Shown in pieces: positions 26,066 to 36,130 of a stretch of DNA of 64,000 bases. Every line of letters starts with the position of its first letter. Position 1 is the stretch's first letter. This DNA is from Acetobacter malorum (lineage in GTDB: Bacteria > Pseudomonadota > Alphaproteobacteria > Acetobacterales > Acetobacteraceae), in contig NZ_LHZC01000041.1 of the NCBI RefSeq assembly GCF_001580615.1, positions 24,523 to 88,522 of the forward strand, given 5' to 3'. The translations under genes and the position numbers were made by a program. The notes under the pieces are model-generated. The model was not told the origin of the DNA. It ran no database searches and was given only the letters and a program-made list of their open reading frames with translations.

Positions 26066-26390
26066 GCTCATCCCCTGTGTATTGCGTCTGTTTATGCGCA
26101 CCGCGTCTCAGGTGCCTGTGTGTTTTTCAGAATAGCCCCAAGCTGAACCCGAGAGCTACCGTGCTGCTCGTGTTCTCTGGTCACATCTGCTTTTCCGTGA
26201 GGGTACATCTGTATCGGAAACACAACAAGACGGCCGAATGTTACACTATAACGGATACTCTTTGAAAAACATCTTTCGCTATCCGATATTTTCCTCGCCA
26301 GCGCTTTCCAGGCACGCTTTACACATTCTGCGCAAAATATGCAGAAATATGGAATTTTTCATAATACAAGAAAACAATATTTCTCTTATA
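26066..26390. other. AT-rich upstream region of the alcohol dehydrogenase
   Basis: This is a 325-base gap between the dehydrogenase start and the end of the MocR-type gene, both on the minus strand. Low GC, especially 26250-26400. A short hairpin followed by T-rich sequence may end the upstream gene, but I cannot fix it with confidence. I recognise no RNA gene or riboswitch. Confidence 0.4.
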
Positions 26391-27830
26391 TTATACTAAT
26401 TCCCGCAAAATAGACCAGAATTTTGGATGGTCTGCCATACTAACGGTTAGCCGCAGATAGGAGGATGGCGCCTGAACGGGGGAGAACAGAACCCCCGGAG
26501 CCAGCAGCACTCCCTTTTCCGCAGCCTGACGCGCCAGCACCTCGGAATTTCGCCCGCAATCAGCCCAGACAAAAATACCCGCATAGGGCAGATGCGGCAC
26601 TGTCAGGCCACACTCCGTCACGCGCTCAATGCAGCGTTGCCGGGCCTGATCAACCCGCTGGCGCAGCCGCACCACCTGCCGCCGGTACTGCCCGTCCTGC
26701 AACAGGCGATGCACCACACACTCCCCCAGATTGGACGTTGTCAGCCCAGCCAGAAGTTTCAGATCTGTCAACCGAACGATCAATTCCGGAGAAGCCGCCA
26801 GAAAGCCCACACGCAAACCAGCCGCCAGCGTTTTGGCATAACCGCCCACCAGAATCACCCGTTTCAACCGGTCCAGTGACGCCAGCCGAACGGGCACGCC
26901 AGGATGGAAATCTGCATAGGTATCGTCTTCAATAATCAGAAAATCATGTTTTTCGGCCAGTCTCAGCACATCATGCGCCGCAGCGGCGGAGAGCGTGTGC
27001 CCGGTTGGGTTGTGCACGGCGCTGTTAATCAGAAATAATTTGGGCTTATGAACTGCGGCCAGTTGCGCCATCACACCCAGATCCGGCCCATCCGGCCCCC
27101 GTGGCACGCCGACAATCCGCACACCACAGGCCGCAAGCCGCCCAAAAATCAGGAACCAGCCGGGGTCTTCCACCATCACGGTATCACCCGGCTGGAGCAG
27201 CAGGCGGAACAGTAGGTCCAGCGCGTGCGTCACGCCCGCCGTCATCATCACGGTTCGGTCTTTGTGTGCGGCAATCCCCTGACTTTGCAATTGAGCGGCA
27301 AGCTGTTCCCGCAGAGGCGCATACCCACGTGGATGCCCGTAACTGAGGCAAACAGCTCCGGCCCCGCGTCCCACCGCCCGCAGAGCTCCGTTAACCATGT
27401 CCGGGTTCATCCAGTCGGCAGGCAACAACCCGGCGGCAGCGGGAATATCCACCGGCGTGCTTTCCGGAAACATCCCCCGCAGCAACCATGCCACATCCAG
27501 ATGGGACGGGAGTGCCGCCGGTGCCGGGGCAGCATCCGCCAAAGGTGGAGCCGGCACAGCCGCCCGGACAAAATAGCCCGCTCCCGGCCGGGGTTCGACC
27601 AGACCTTTGCTCACCAGCCGGTCATACGCTTCCAGCACCGTAAAGCGGCTGATCCCGGCACTTTCCGCCATCCTCCGCACAGAGGGCAGGCGGCTGCCTG
27701 CGCGCAGGAGGTGGTCTGCAATCCGGCTTGTCAGTTCCTGCTCAAGCTGCACAACCAGCGTGGTGTCACTCCCACGCACGGGGTGCCAGTGTGGTGTGAG
27801 AGCGTTCGCCCCTCGTTTTGAAACTGACAT
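26391..27830 (-). CDS. MocR/PdxR-type regulator: GntR HTH fused to aminotransferase domain
   Basis: The 479-residue protein fuses a GntR winged helix (residues ~20-90: SRIADHLLRAGSRLPSVRRMAESAGISR-type segment, then LEAYDRLVSKGLV) to a fold-type I aminotransferase domain (~120-479) with PLP lysine in VGGYAKTLAAGLRVGF. Such regulators use the PLP domain as a sensor, not as an enzyme. The start at 27830 is supported by GGAGG seven bases upstream. The open frame runs further back to 28667 only because it is antisense to a LysE gene. It is divergent from that gene, with starts 115 bases apart, so it probably controls it. Confidence 0.9.
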   Translation of the reverse strand: MSVSKRGANALTPHWHPVRGSDTTLVVQLEQELTSRIADHLLRAGSRLPSVRRMAESAGISRFTVLEAYDRLVSKGLVEPRPGAGYFVRAAVPAPPLADAAPAPAALPSHLDVAWLLRGMFPESTPVDIPAAAGLLPADWMNPDMVNGALRAVGRGAGAVCLSYGHPRGYAPLREQLAAQLQSQGIAAHKDRTVMMTAGVTHALDLLFRLLLQPGDTVMVEDPGWFLIFGRLAACGVRIVGVPRGPDGPDLGVMAQLAAVHKPKLFLINSAVHNPTGHTLSAAAAHDVLRLAEKHDFLIIEDDTYADFHPGVPVRLASLDRLKRVILVGGYAKTLAAGLRVGFLAASPELIVRLTDLKLLAGLTTSNLGECVVHRLLQDGQYRRQVVRLRQRVDQARQRCIERVTECGLTVPHLPYAGIFVWADCGRNSEVLARQAAEKGVLLAPGVLFSPVQAPSSYLRLTVSMADHPKFWSILRELV

Positions 27831-27944
27831 GGTCTTTCCTCCAGAACAGTTTGGAAAGTGTTGCGCAAACTGTACCGGGTCTGTTCCGGCATTTTCCTGA
27901 ATATGATGGGTCTTCCGCCTTCTGCAAACGGAGTTTTGCGCATC

Positions 27945-28556
27945 ATGTCCTTCTGGAGCACCTTCGGCCCCCTGACCGCTTTCGCTCTGGTGGCCTCCAT
28001 CACGCCCGGTCCGAACAACACCATGCTGGCTGCCTCGGGCCTGAACCACGGCTTCCGGCGGTCCATTCCGCATATGCTCGGTGTTACCCTTGGGTTTGTG
28101 CTGATGGTCGCGCTGGTTGGACTGGGGCTGGGTGTGGTGTTTGAGCGCTTTCCTCTGCTGTATGTCTGGCTGAAATATCTGAGTGCGGCATATCTGCTGT
28201 GGCTGGCATGGAAAATTGCCACAGCAACACCCGCTTCGGCTGAAGCCGGGGCAAGCAGGCCCATCAGCTTCCTGCAGGCTGCGGGCTTCCAGTGGGTTAA
28301 CCCCAAGGCGTGGATTATTGCCATTGGCATTGTCTCCGCCTATCTGCCGCATGAGAATTTTCTCTATGGCCTGACGCTCGCCTGCCTGATTTGTGGGCTG
28401 ATGACGCTCCCCTGCATTGGCCTGTGGACCAGCTTTGGCGCGCTGATGCGCCGCTGGCTGAGCCAGCCTGCCATCCTGCGTGGGTTCAACCTGACCATGG
28501 CCGCCCTGCTGGTGGCCTCCCTCTACCCCCTGATGATGGAAGCCGGCACGCATTAA
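27945..28556 (+). CDS. LysE/RhtB-family amino acid exporter
   Basis: The 203-residue membrane protein has about six hydrophobic segments and the family signature near the N-terminus, ASITPGPNNTMLAASGLNHG, then a second conserved motif QWVNPKAWIIAIG. These exporters move amino acids or related compounds outward. The substrate is unknown. The start at 27945 gives the usual length and is preceded by GGAG; an open frame extends upstream to 27858. It is divergent from a MocR-type regulator that probably senses its substrate or a PLP-reactive compound. Confidence 0.88.
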   Translation: MSFWSTFGPLTAFALVASITPGPNNTMLAASGLNHGFRRSIPHMLGVTLGFVLMVALVGLGLGVVFERFPLLYVWLKYLSAAYLLWLAWKIATATPASAEAGASRPISFLQAAGFQWVNPKAWIIAIGIVSAYLPHENFLYGLTLACLICGLMTLPCIGLWTSFGALMRRWLSQPAILRGFNLTMAALLVASLYPLMMEAGTH

Positions 28557-28699
28557 GGCAGGTAAAACAGCCAGAAACCCGCCTGATTTCAAGAATTTCT
28601 GGCCTTTCTCCTTGAGATACCCCTGCTCTGCCCTTAATATGCCCGGCACTGAAGCATCTGGCTTCACTGACCCGTGACAATACGAAAAGGTGCCTGTGC

Positions 28700-29287
28700 A
28701 TGGAGTGGACCGATGAAACGATCGCCCGGCTCAAAGAGCTCTGGGCGGAAGGCCTCTCAACTGCAGAAATTGGCCGTCGGCTCTCCATCACCAAAAACGC
28801 CGTGGTGGGCAAAGCGCATCGTCTGAGCCTGCCCCCGCGTCCGTCCCCCATCCGGCGGAGTGACAAAACCAAAGTCGCTGGCACGGAAACTGCTGCAAAA
28901 GCGGCTCCGGCTGTCGCAGCGCCCGCCAAGGAAAAAGCACCTCAGGCTACAGCCCCCGTAGCAGACAGCAAGCCTGCTGTCGCTGCAGCACCCGCTGTGG
29001 ACGCTCCGGCTCCCAAACCTGCTCCGCAGCCCAAGGCTGAAGCCAAACCGGCCAAAGCTCCGGCAGCGCCACGCGCCTCGGCAAAGCCCAAAACGTCCCT
29101 GCGCAGCATTTCTGACCCGGAACCCAAAAAGCGCCGTGGCCCGTCCTGCTGCTGGCCGATTGGTGACCCCGGCACACCGGGCTTCCATTTTTGTGGAGCC
29201 ACGCCGCTGCCGGGTAAGCCCTATTGTGCAGAACATGCACAGATTGCTTACGTCAAACTGCGTGACCGGCGCGATAACGTCGCCTGA
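28700..29287 (+). CDS. gcrA: GcrA cell-cycle regulator
   Basis: GcrA is an alphaproteobacterial transcription regulator that acts with RNA polymerase at CcrM-methylated promoters. The N-terminal MEWTDETIARLKELWAEG and IGRRLSITKNAVVGKAHRL (residues ~1-45) are the typical helix-turn-helix. A long Ala/Pro/Lys-rich linker (about 60-140) follows. The C-terminal domain has CCWPIGDPGTPGFHFCG and a CAEHAQIAY end, the family's sigma-70-binding region. The 195-residue length fits. It is monocistronic between terminators. Confidence 0.95.
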   Translation: MEWTDETIARLKELWAEGLSTAEIGRRLSITKNAVVGKAHRLSLPPRPSPIRRSDKTKVAGTETAAKAAPAVAAPAKEKAPQATAPVADSKPAVAAAPAVDAPAPKPAPQPKAEAKPAKAPAAPRASAKPKTSLRSISDPEPKKRRGPSCCWPIGDPGTPGFHFCGATPLPGKPYCAEHAQIAYVKLRDRRDNVA

Positions 29288-29307
29288 CGTCCCACACGAC
29301 GTTCCAT

Positions 29308-29351
29308 AAAAAAGCGCGCCGCTTTGCATCAGCAAAGGGCGCGCTTTTTTT
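29308..29351. terminator. bidirectional terminator between gcrA and bactofilin
   Basis: AAAAAA then GCGCGCC-GCTTTGC-ATCA-GCAAAG-GGCGCGC then TTTTTTT makes a long stem that works for either strand, serving the convergent gcrA and bactofilin genes. Confidence 0.9.
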
Positions 29352-29399
29352 GTGCCTCTCTGAAAGCGGGGGCTTTCACCCCCGTCTGATCAAACCAGA

Positions 29400-30119
29400 T
29401 CAGCCTTCAGCTTTAACCGGTGCATCCGCAGCAGGCGTTGCGGGGGCAGCAGGCTTCGGCGCTTTGTTGTCATCGCTCAGCATTTCCAGCTGACCGGTGA
29501 TCTGACCACCATCTTCCACCTTCAGGCGGCGGCAGGCAGCTTTGCCCAGCAGGCGGCCCGTTGCACGCACCGTCAGGCTACCGCGCACCGTCAGCGTGCC
29601 ATCAACCGTCCCGGCGATTTCTGCGTTCTCAACTTCCACGCCACCGCGGAACAGGCCACCCGGCATGACAGCAAGTTCCTTGGCGGAAATCATGCTGGAT
29701 TCCACAGTGCCTTCCACAACCAGACGCTCGGCATCCTGCACGGTGCCCTGAACGCTGATACCGCGCCCGACAACAAGCGTCCGCTGTTCCGGAACGTCTT
29801 TTTTCGGCTGCTGCGGGTTCATGCCGCGTGCAGCTGCACCCGGCATGGGGGGCACGCCAGCGTTAGGAGAGAGAGGGGAACCGGGGGGGAGAGGCGCACG
29901 ACCCATGGAGGTCTCCTTTGTTACGTCTGGACGGGAAGCAGGTGCCGTGCCGGTGCCGGATGACGGAGGCGAACCCGCGGGAGAAGAAGAAGGGAAAAGT
30001 GTACCAAATGCTCCGGCAGGACGCGCAGCGCCCGGCTGACTGGTACTCTGACCGGCATTTTGCCCGGCCGGTCGGTTATCTTCAGGCTTGCGTCTTTTAA
30101 ACAAGAATCCCCCCGCCAT
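29400..30119 (-). CDS. bactofilin-family cytoskeletal protein
   Basis: Bactofilins form beta-helical filaments at the membrane that organise cell-wall synthesis or polar structures. This 239-residue protein has a long disordered N-terminal part (residues ~1-110, rich in Pro, Gly and Ser). The core (~115-215) has the regular beta-helix rhythm of the family: LVVGRGISVQGTVQDAERLVVEG and repeated hydrophobic steps (GTVESS, GTVDGTLTVRG, ATGRLLGKA). The start MAGGFLFKRRKP is basic and could contact the membrane. It is convergent with gcrA. The divergent neighbour is a PfkB kinase. Confidence 0.88.
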   Translation of the reverse strand: MAGGFLFKRRKPEDNRPAGQNAGQSTSQPGAARPAGAFGTLFPSSSPAGSPPSSGTGTAPASRPDVTKETSMGRAPLPPGSPLSPNAGVPPMPGAAARGMNPQQPKKDVPEQRTLVVGRGISVQGTVQDAERLVVEGTVESSMISAKELAVMPGGLFRGGVEVENAEIAGTVDGTLTVRGSLTVRATGRLLGKAACRRLKVEDGGQITGQLEMLSDDNKAPKPAAPATPAADAPVKAEG

Positions 30120-30314
30120 GCTGGCTGCCGTATCTGCGACAGCGGTTATACGTCTGTACTTGCCCGCGTCGATCCATCAAGCTGGCAGCCAATTTGTTAT
30201 ACAGCTGACAGACCGTGCGGCAAGCATCCGTTAGCGCTTGCTGTTGCCCTTTTTATGGCAGCGCGATACCGAAAGAGCCGATCTGCTCATTTTTTCAGGA
30301 AAATAGACATCGTC

Positions 30315-31313
30315 ATGACTGGCTCTGAGGCAAAATACGATATTCTCGGCATTGGCAACGCCATTACGGACATTCTTGCCACTGTCGAACCCACGTTTCT
30401 GCTTGAGCAGAATCTGACCCCCGGCAGCATGACGCTGATCGATGCGGCCCGTGCCGACAGCCTGACCGAAAACCTGAAAGTGGAACAGGTGATGGGTGGT
30501 GGCTCTGCTGCAAATACCTGTGTTGTGGCCGCGCAGTTTGGCGCACGCGTGGCGTATCTGGGCAAAGTTGCGCACGATACGGCTGGCCAGAAATTTGCGC
30601 AGGATCTGCGCGATAACGGCATCACCTTCCCTTCCACGCCGCTGGACGGCCATGTTTCTGAAAACCTGCCGACGGCACGCTGCGTCGTTATGGTCACGCC
30701 GGACGGCCAGCGCACCATGGCAACCTATCTGGGTGCCTGCACACACTTCACGCCGGACGATGTGCTGACGGACGTGATTGCTGCTTCAAGAATCGTGTAT
30801 CTGGAAGGCTATCTGTTTGACCCGCCGCATGCGCAGGAAGCATTCCGCCGTGCAGCAACACTCGCGCATCAGAACGGCCGTCAGGTTGCGCTCTCCCTGT
30901 CTGACCCGTTCTGCGTTGGCCGCCACCGTGAGGCTTTTCTGGATCTGGTAAAAGGCCACGTCGATATTCTCTTCGCTAATGAAGATGAAATCTGCGCGCT
31001 GTATGAAACAGAAAACTTTGAGACAGCAGCGCGCCATACGCTGCAAGACACCACCTTTGCAGCACTCACCCGCTCAGGTCTGGGCAGTGTCGTCATTCAT
31101 GATGGGCAGATGACAACTGTCGCCCCGGTCCCCACGCAGGTGGTGGATACAACGGGCGCGGGCGATGCCTATGCCGCAGGCTTCCTCGCAGGTCTGACCT
31201 CTGGCCGCACTCTGCCGGAATGTGGGCGTCTGGCCTCTGTCGCGGCGTCTGAAATTATCTCGCATGTGGGCGCACGCCCGCTGGCTAATCTCTGGCAGGA
31301 AATGGGCTTCTAA
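30315..31313 (+). CDS. PfkB-family carbohydrate/nucleoside kinase, probably adenosine kinase-like
   Basis: The 332-residue ribokinase-fold protein has the N-terminal signature GIGNAITDIL and a GGGSAANTCVVAAQFG motif, and the C-terminal PfkB signature DTTGAGDAYAAGFLAG with the catalytic Asp. Overall it resembles alphaproteobacterial proteins annotated as adenosine kinase or sugar kinase. The phosphate acceptor cannot be decided from sequence. The start at 30315 (MTGSEAK) is chosen over an upstream open frame that begins at 30060, because that extension is antisense to the bactofilin gene. Confidence 0.88.
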   Translation: MTGSEAKYDILGIGNAITDILATVEPTFLLEQNLTPGSMTLIDAARADSLTENLKVEQVMGGGSAANTCVVAAQFGARVAYLGKVAHDTAGQKFAQDLRDNGITFPSTPLDGHVSENLPTARCVVMVTPDGQRTMATYLGACTHFTPDDVLTDVIAASRIVYLEGYLFDPPHAQEAFRRAATLAHQNGRQVALSLSDPFCVGRHREAFLDLVKGHVDILFANEDEICALYETENFETAARHTLQDTTFAALTRSGLGSVVIHDGQMTTVAPVPTQVVDTTGAGDAYAAGFLAGLTSGRTLPECGRLASVAASEIISHVGARPLANLWQEMGF

Positions 31314-31375
31314 GAAGCCCTCTCCGTTATTCGCTGTCGTTTCTGCCTTCCCTGTTATTGCGGAAGGCAGAGGCC

Positions 31376-32563
31376 TCAGCGGGTCAGAATATCGACTTTT
31401 CCACCTTTTACGGCCAGCGCAATCTCACCATTGCATAGGGCCAGAGCGGCATCCCCAAACACCGCTTTCCGCCAGCCGGCCAGCGCCGGGTTGGGTGCGG
31501 ACGGATCAAGCGCCAGCGCTTCCAGATCATCCATAGACGCAACCAGCTTTGGCGCGACGTCATGCTCTTCACAGCAGCTGGTGAGCAACACTTTCAGCAA
31601 AGCCATAAGGGCTGCGGACGCCCGGGGGGCATCCTTGCTGCGGTTTTTCGGCAGGCGCGGCAGTTCCGCATCCGGCAGAGCCTGAGCCTGTTTCACGGCA
31701 TCCAGCAAGCCCAGCCCTGTACGCCCTTCGGCCAGACCACGAGACACACCCCGCACGCGGGCCAGAGCGTCAGTCGTGGTCGGCGCTGTCGCCGCAATTT
31801 CCAGCAGACTTTCGTCTTTCAGCAAACGCTGACGCGGCACATTCACGCGCTGCGCTTCCCGCTCCCGCAGGGCTGCCACGGCGCGTAGAATGCCCAGCAT
31901 ACGGCGGTTCGTCGTGCGGGCGCGCAGGCGTTCCCACTGTTTTTCCGGGTCGGCCCGGAAGGTGGCCGGGTCTGTCAGGACCGCCATTTCGGCAGAAACC
32001 CAGTCCAGCCGCTTTTCCTGCTCCAGCTTTTTGAGAAGCCGCTCATACACAAGGCGCAGCCATGTCACGTCGCCTGCGGCATAGGTCAGCTGTGCAGCGG
32101 AAAGCGGACGCACGGACCAGTCCGTAAAGCGATGGCTTTTATCAATCGCGTGACCGGTGATCGAGCCGACAAGACTGTCATACCCAACCTGATCCCCATA
32201 CCCCGCCACCATAGCCGCAACCTGCGTATCGAACAGCGGTGTGGGCAGGGCATCAAACAGGTGCAGGAAAATTTCCAGATCCTGGCGGGCAGCATGAAAA
32301 ACTTTCAGAACGGACTCGTCCGCCATCAGGTCAGCCAGAGGTGCGAGATCCAGCCCGTCCGCCATGGTGTCAATCAGCACCACCTCCTGCACGCCGCCAA
32401 TCTGCACCAGACACAGTTCCGGCCAGTAGGTGCGCTCACGCATGAATTCCGTATCAATCGTCAGATACGGCTCTGCACGCAGGCGGGTAAGAGTGGTCGC
32501 CAGATCGTCCGTTGTGGAAATGAGGCGGGGTTCGGGAAATGCGGGGGAGGAAGCTCTGGCCAT
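31376..32563 (-). CDS. rnd: ribonuclease D
   Basis: RNase D is a 3'-to-5' exonuclease that trims tRNA precursors. The 395-residue protein shows the DEDDy motifs: Exo I TIDTEFMRERTYWPELCLVQIG, Exo II KVFHAARQDLEIFLHL, and Exo III TYAAGDVTWLRLVYERLL. An HRDC domain follows (residues ~210-290 and again near 315-385). Start 32563 is supported by AAGG five bases upstream; 32575 is also possible. It is divergent from queF, with starts 129 bases apart. Confidence 0.94.
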   Translation of the reverse strand: MARASSPAFPEPRLISTTDDLATTLTRLRAEPYLTIDTEFMRERTYWPELCLVQIGGVQEVVLIDTMADGLDLAPLADLMADESVLKVFHAARQDLEIFLHLFDALPTPLFDTQVAAMVAGYGDQVGYDSLVGSITGHAIDKSHRFTDWSVRPLSAAQLTYAAGDVTWLRLVYERLLKKLEQEKRLDWVSAEMAVLTDPATFRADPEKQWERLRARTTNRRMLGILRAVAALREREAQRVNVPRQRLLKDESLLEIAATAPTTTDALARVRGVSRGLAEGRTGLGLLDAVKQAQALPDAELPRLPKNRSKDAPRASAALMALLKVLLTSCCEEHDVAPKLVASMDDLEALALDPSAPNPALAGWRKAVFGDAALALCNGEIALAVKGGKVDILTR

Positions 32564-32691
32564 GTCTGCCTTCATACACCACCTGACGGGAAAAAGAAGC
32601 GGACAGCAGCCCCTGACTTTCTGAAAAGCTTGACGAAACTCCACACAGCTTCGACATGAGACACACACAGACCCTAACGGAAAGAAACGCC

Positions 32692-33162
32692 ATGACCCGC
32701 CCTGATGACGGCAGTGACGCCCTCACCCAGCTTGGCCGCGCAACCCCTGCTCCGACCTGCCCGGAAGAAGCCGTTCTGGAACGCGTGCCCGCACCCTATC
32801 CCGGCAAGAATTATCTGGTGCGCTTTACGGCTCCGGAATTCACGTCGCTCTGCCCGGTTACCGGCCAGCCGGATTTTGCGCATATCATGATTGATTACGT
32901 GCCGGACCAGTGGATTGTGGAAAGCAAATCCCTCAAGCTGTTCCTGACCAGTTTCCGCAACCACGGTGCATTTCACGAAGCCTGCTCCGTGCAGATTGCC
33001 ACCACACTGGTTGAACGCCTGAACCCGGTCTGGCTGCGCATTGGCGCTTACTGGTATCCGCGCGGAGGTATTCCGATTGATGTGTTCTGGCAGACTGGCG
33101 CACCGCCAGCTGATGTCTGGATTCCGTCGCAGGACGTGCCGACCTATCGAGGCCGCGGCTGA
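32692..33162 (+). CDS. queF: NADPH-dependent 7-cyano-7-deazaguanine reductase
   Basis: QueF reduces preQ0 to preQ1 in queuosine biosynthesis, for wobble modification of certain tRNAs. The 156-residue protein is the short, unimodular (type I) form. The catalytic cysteine is in [14 protein letters not shown], and the family motif [16 protein letters not shown] is intact. [16 protein letters not shown] ends the core. The start at 32692 gives the usual length; an upstream Met at 32656 is in frame but less likely. It is monocistronic, followed by a terminator. No preQ1 riboswitch was seen upstream. Confidence 0.95.
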   Translation: MTRPDDGSDALTQLGRATPAPTCPEEAVLERVPAPYPGKNYLVRFTAPEFTSLCPVTGQPDFAHIMIDYVPDQWIVESKSLKLFLTSFRNHGAFHEACSVQIATTLVERLNPVWLRIGAYWYPRGGIPIDVFWQTGAPPADVWIPSQDVPTYRGRG

Positions 33163-33180
33163 AGCTCAAAACGCGCCCAT

Positions 33181-33211
33181 AAAAAAAGCCACCGCAAGGG
33201 TGGCTTTTTTT
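33181..33211. terminator. bidirectional terminator between queF and atpC
   Basis: AAAAAAA-GCCACC (33188-33193)-GCAAG-GGTGGC (33199-33204)-TTTTTTT. It serves queF on the plus strand and the atp cluster on the minus strand. Confidence 0.9.
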
Positions 33212-33271
33212 GAAACTGGTCGGCGTCTTAGCGTCGTCTGTCTCAAAGACCGGGCAGAACCCGGCTCTGAG

Positions 33272-33682
33272 TCAGGAAGCGGAAGACCCGGCTTCGATTT
33301 CAGCACGCACAGACAGGATTTTGTCCTGAAGCACATCCAGACGCGAGATATCGGTCTTGTCGGCTTTGTCCCAGGCTTCTGTCAGAGCTTCGAGCGCTGC
33401 GGTGGCGTTATCAATGGAGATTTCGCTCACCGGCTCGGCTTTATCAGCCAGAATGGTGCAACGCGTTGCCGTCATGTCCGCAAAGCCACCACCGACGAAG
33501 AAACGGTCCGTCACGGCATCATTTTCGTACAGTGAGACAACACCACCACGCAGCAGAAGCATCATGGGGGCACGCTCGGGCATGGCGGCGATATCGCCTT
33601 CCGCACCCGGCATGACAACCATATCTACTTCACGCGACACCAGAACCTTTTCAGGGCTGATGATCTCGATCTGGATCGGCAT
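33272..33682 (-). CDS. atpC: F1 ATP synthase epsilon subunit
   Basis: Epsilon is part of the F1 central stalk and inhibits ATP hydrolysis. The 136-residue protein has an N-terminal beta sandwich (IEIISPEKVLVSREVDMVVMPGAEGDIAAMPERAPMMLLLRGG pattern, residues 4-47; named here only by position and key residues) and a C-terminal helical region. It is the last gene of atpHAGDC, 28 bases downstream of atpD, and is followed by a terminator about 60 bases beyond. Confidence 0.95.
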   Translation of the reverse strand: MPIQIEIISPEKVLVSREVDMVVMPGAEGDIAAMPERAPMMLLLRGGVVSLYENDAVTDRFFVGGGFADMTATRCTILADKAEPVSEISIDNATAALEALTEAWDKADKTDISRLDVLQDKILSVRAEIEAGSSAS

Positions 33683-33710
33683 GAATGCTGTTCCTTCCCG
33701 GAACCGGCTG

Positions 33711-35186
<1,476 letters not shown>

Positions 35187-35214
35187 TCAGCTCCTGCGGG
35201 GCAAACGAGCGGGC

Positions 35215-36114
35215 TCAGACAGCCTGTGCGCCCGAGATGATTTCGATCAGTTCGTTAGTAATATTGGTCTGACGGGTCCGGTTATAGACCTTGCTCAGAC
35301 TGTCGATGGTCCGGCCTGCATTGCGCGTGGCGTTATCCATGGCCGTCATGCGGGCGCCGTTCTCACCTGCAGCTGTTTCCAGCAGCGAAGCGTAGATCTG
35401 AACCTGCAGATTCCGCGGAAGGAGCATTGCCAGCAGCGTTGCTTCATCCGGTTCAAATTCGTACTGCGCTGCATCGTCTGCCGTGGTGGAGGCAGCATCG
35501 GCTTTCGCCGCAGCATCATCCATCACCATGGGCACAAGCTGCAGGCATGCCGGGGTCTGCGTCATCGCGTTCTGGAACTTGTTGAACACAAGCGTGCAAA
35601 CATCGATTTCGCCAGCTTCCAGCAGCGCATTCACCTTGTCACCAAGGCCGCTTGCTACAGAAAACGGAACGTCCTTACCGCTGAACCCGATGACCTTATC
35701 AACGATCAGGTCGGCATGTTCACGGTTAAAGAAGTTCAGAGCGCGACGGCCAACCGGCAGCAGTTTGACGGTTTTGCCTTCAGCCTGAAGCTTATTAATG
35801 GTCTGCAGCGTCAGGCGGTGCACGTTGGAGTTGAAGCCACCGCACAGGCCGCGATCACTGGTGATCGGGATCAGCAGATGAACCTTATCCTGCCCCGTTC
35901 CGGCCAGAAGACGCGGCGCACCCTCTTCCCCCTTCGTGGCAGCAGCAAGTTCACCCAGCATCCGCCGCATAGCGGCAGCATACGGACGAGCAGCCTCAGC
36001 ACTGGCCTGGGCGCGGCGCAATTTTGCGGCCGCGACCATTTTCATCGCGCTGGTGATCTTCCGTGTCGACTTGATACTTCCGATACGAGCGCGGAGTTCC
36101 TTGAGGGAAGCCAT
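35215..36114 (-). CDS. atpG: F1 ATP synthase gamma subunit
   Basis: Gamma forms the rotating central shaft. The 299-residue protein starts MASLKELRARIGSIKSTRKIT, the conserved N-terminal helix, followed by KVHLLIPITSDRGLCGGFNS, and ends with the conserved C-terminal RNAGRTIDSLSKVYNRTRQ helix and NITNELIEIISGA. An insertion near residues 190-215 (AAAKADAASTTADDA) is Ala-rich, as is common in alphaproteobacteria. It sits 16 bases downstream of atpA. Confidence 0.97.
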   Translation of the reverse strand: MASLKELRARIGSIKSTRKITSAMKMVAAAKLRRAQASAEAARPYAAAMRRMLGELAAATKGEEGAPRLLAGTGQDKVHLLIPITSDRGLCGGFNSNVHRLTLQTINKLQAEGKTVKLLPVGRRALNFFNREHADLIVDKVIGFSGKDVPFSVASGLGDKVNALLEAGEIDVCTLVFNKFQNAMTQTPACLQLVPMVMDDAAAKADAASTTADDAAQYEFEPDEATLLAMLLPRNLQVQIYASLLETAAGENGARMTAMDNATRNAGRTIDSLSKVYNRTRQTNITNELIEIISGAQAV

Positions 36115-36130
36115 GGATAAGTCCTGCTCC

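Noticed and set aside
27831..28667. N-terminal extension of the MocR-type protein to 758 residues
   Set aside because: The extra part is antisense to the LysE gene; a good GGAGG site supports the start at 27830.
32640..32691. Possible preQ1 riboswitch upstream of queF
   Set aside because: The short leader has no hairpin plus A-rich tail of the preQ1 type.
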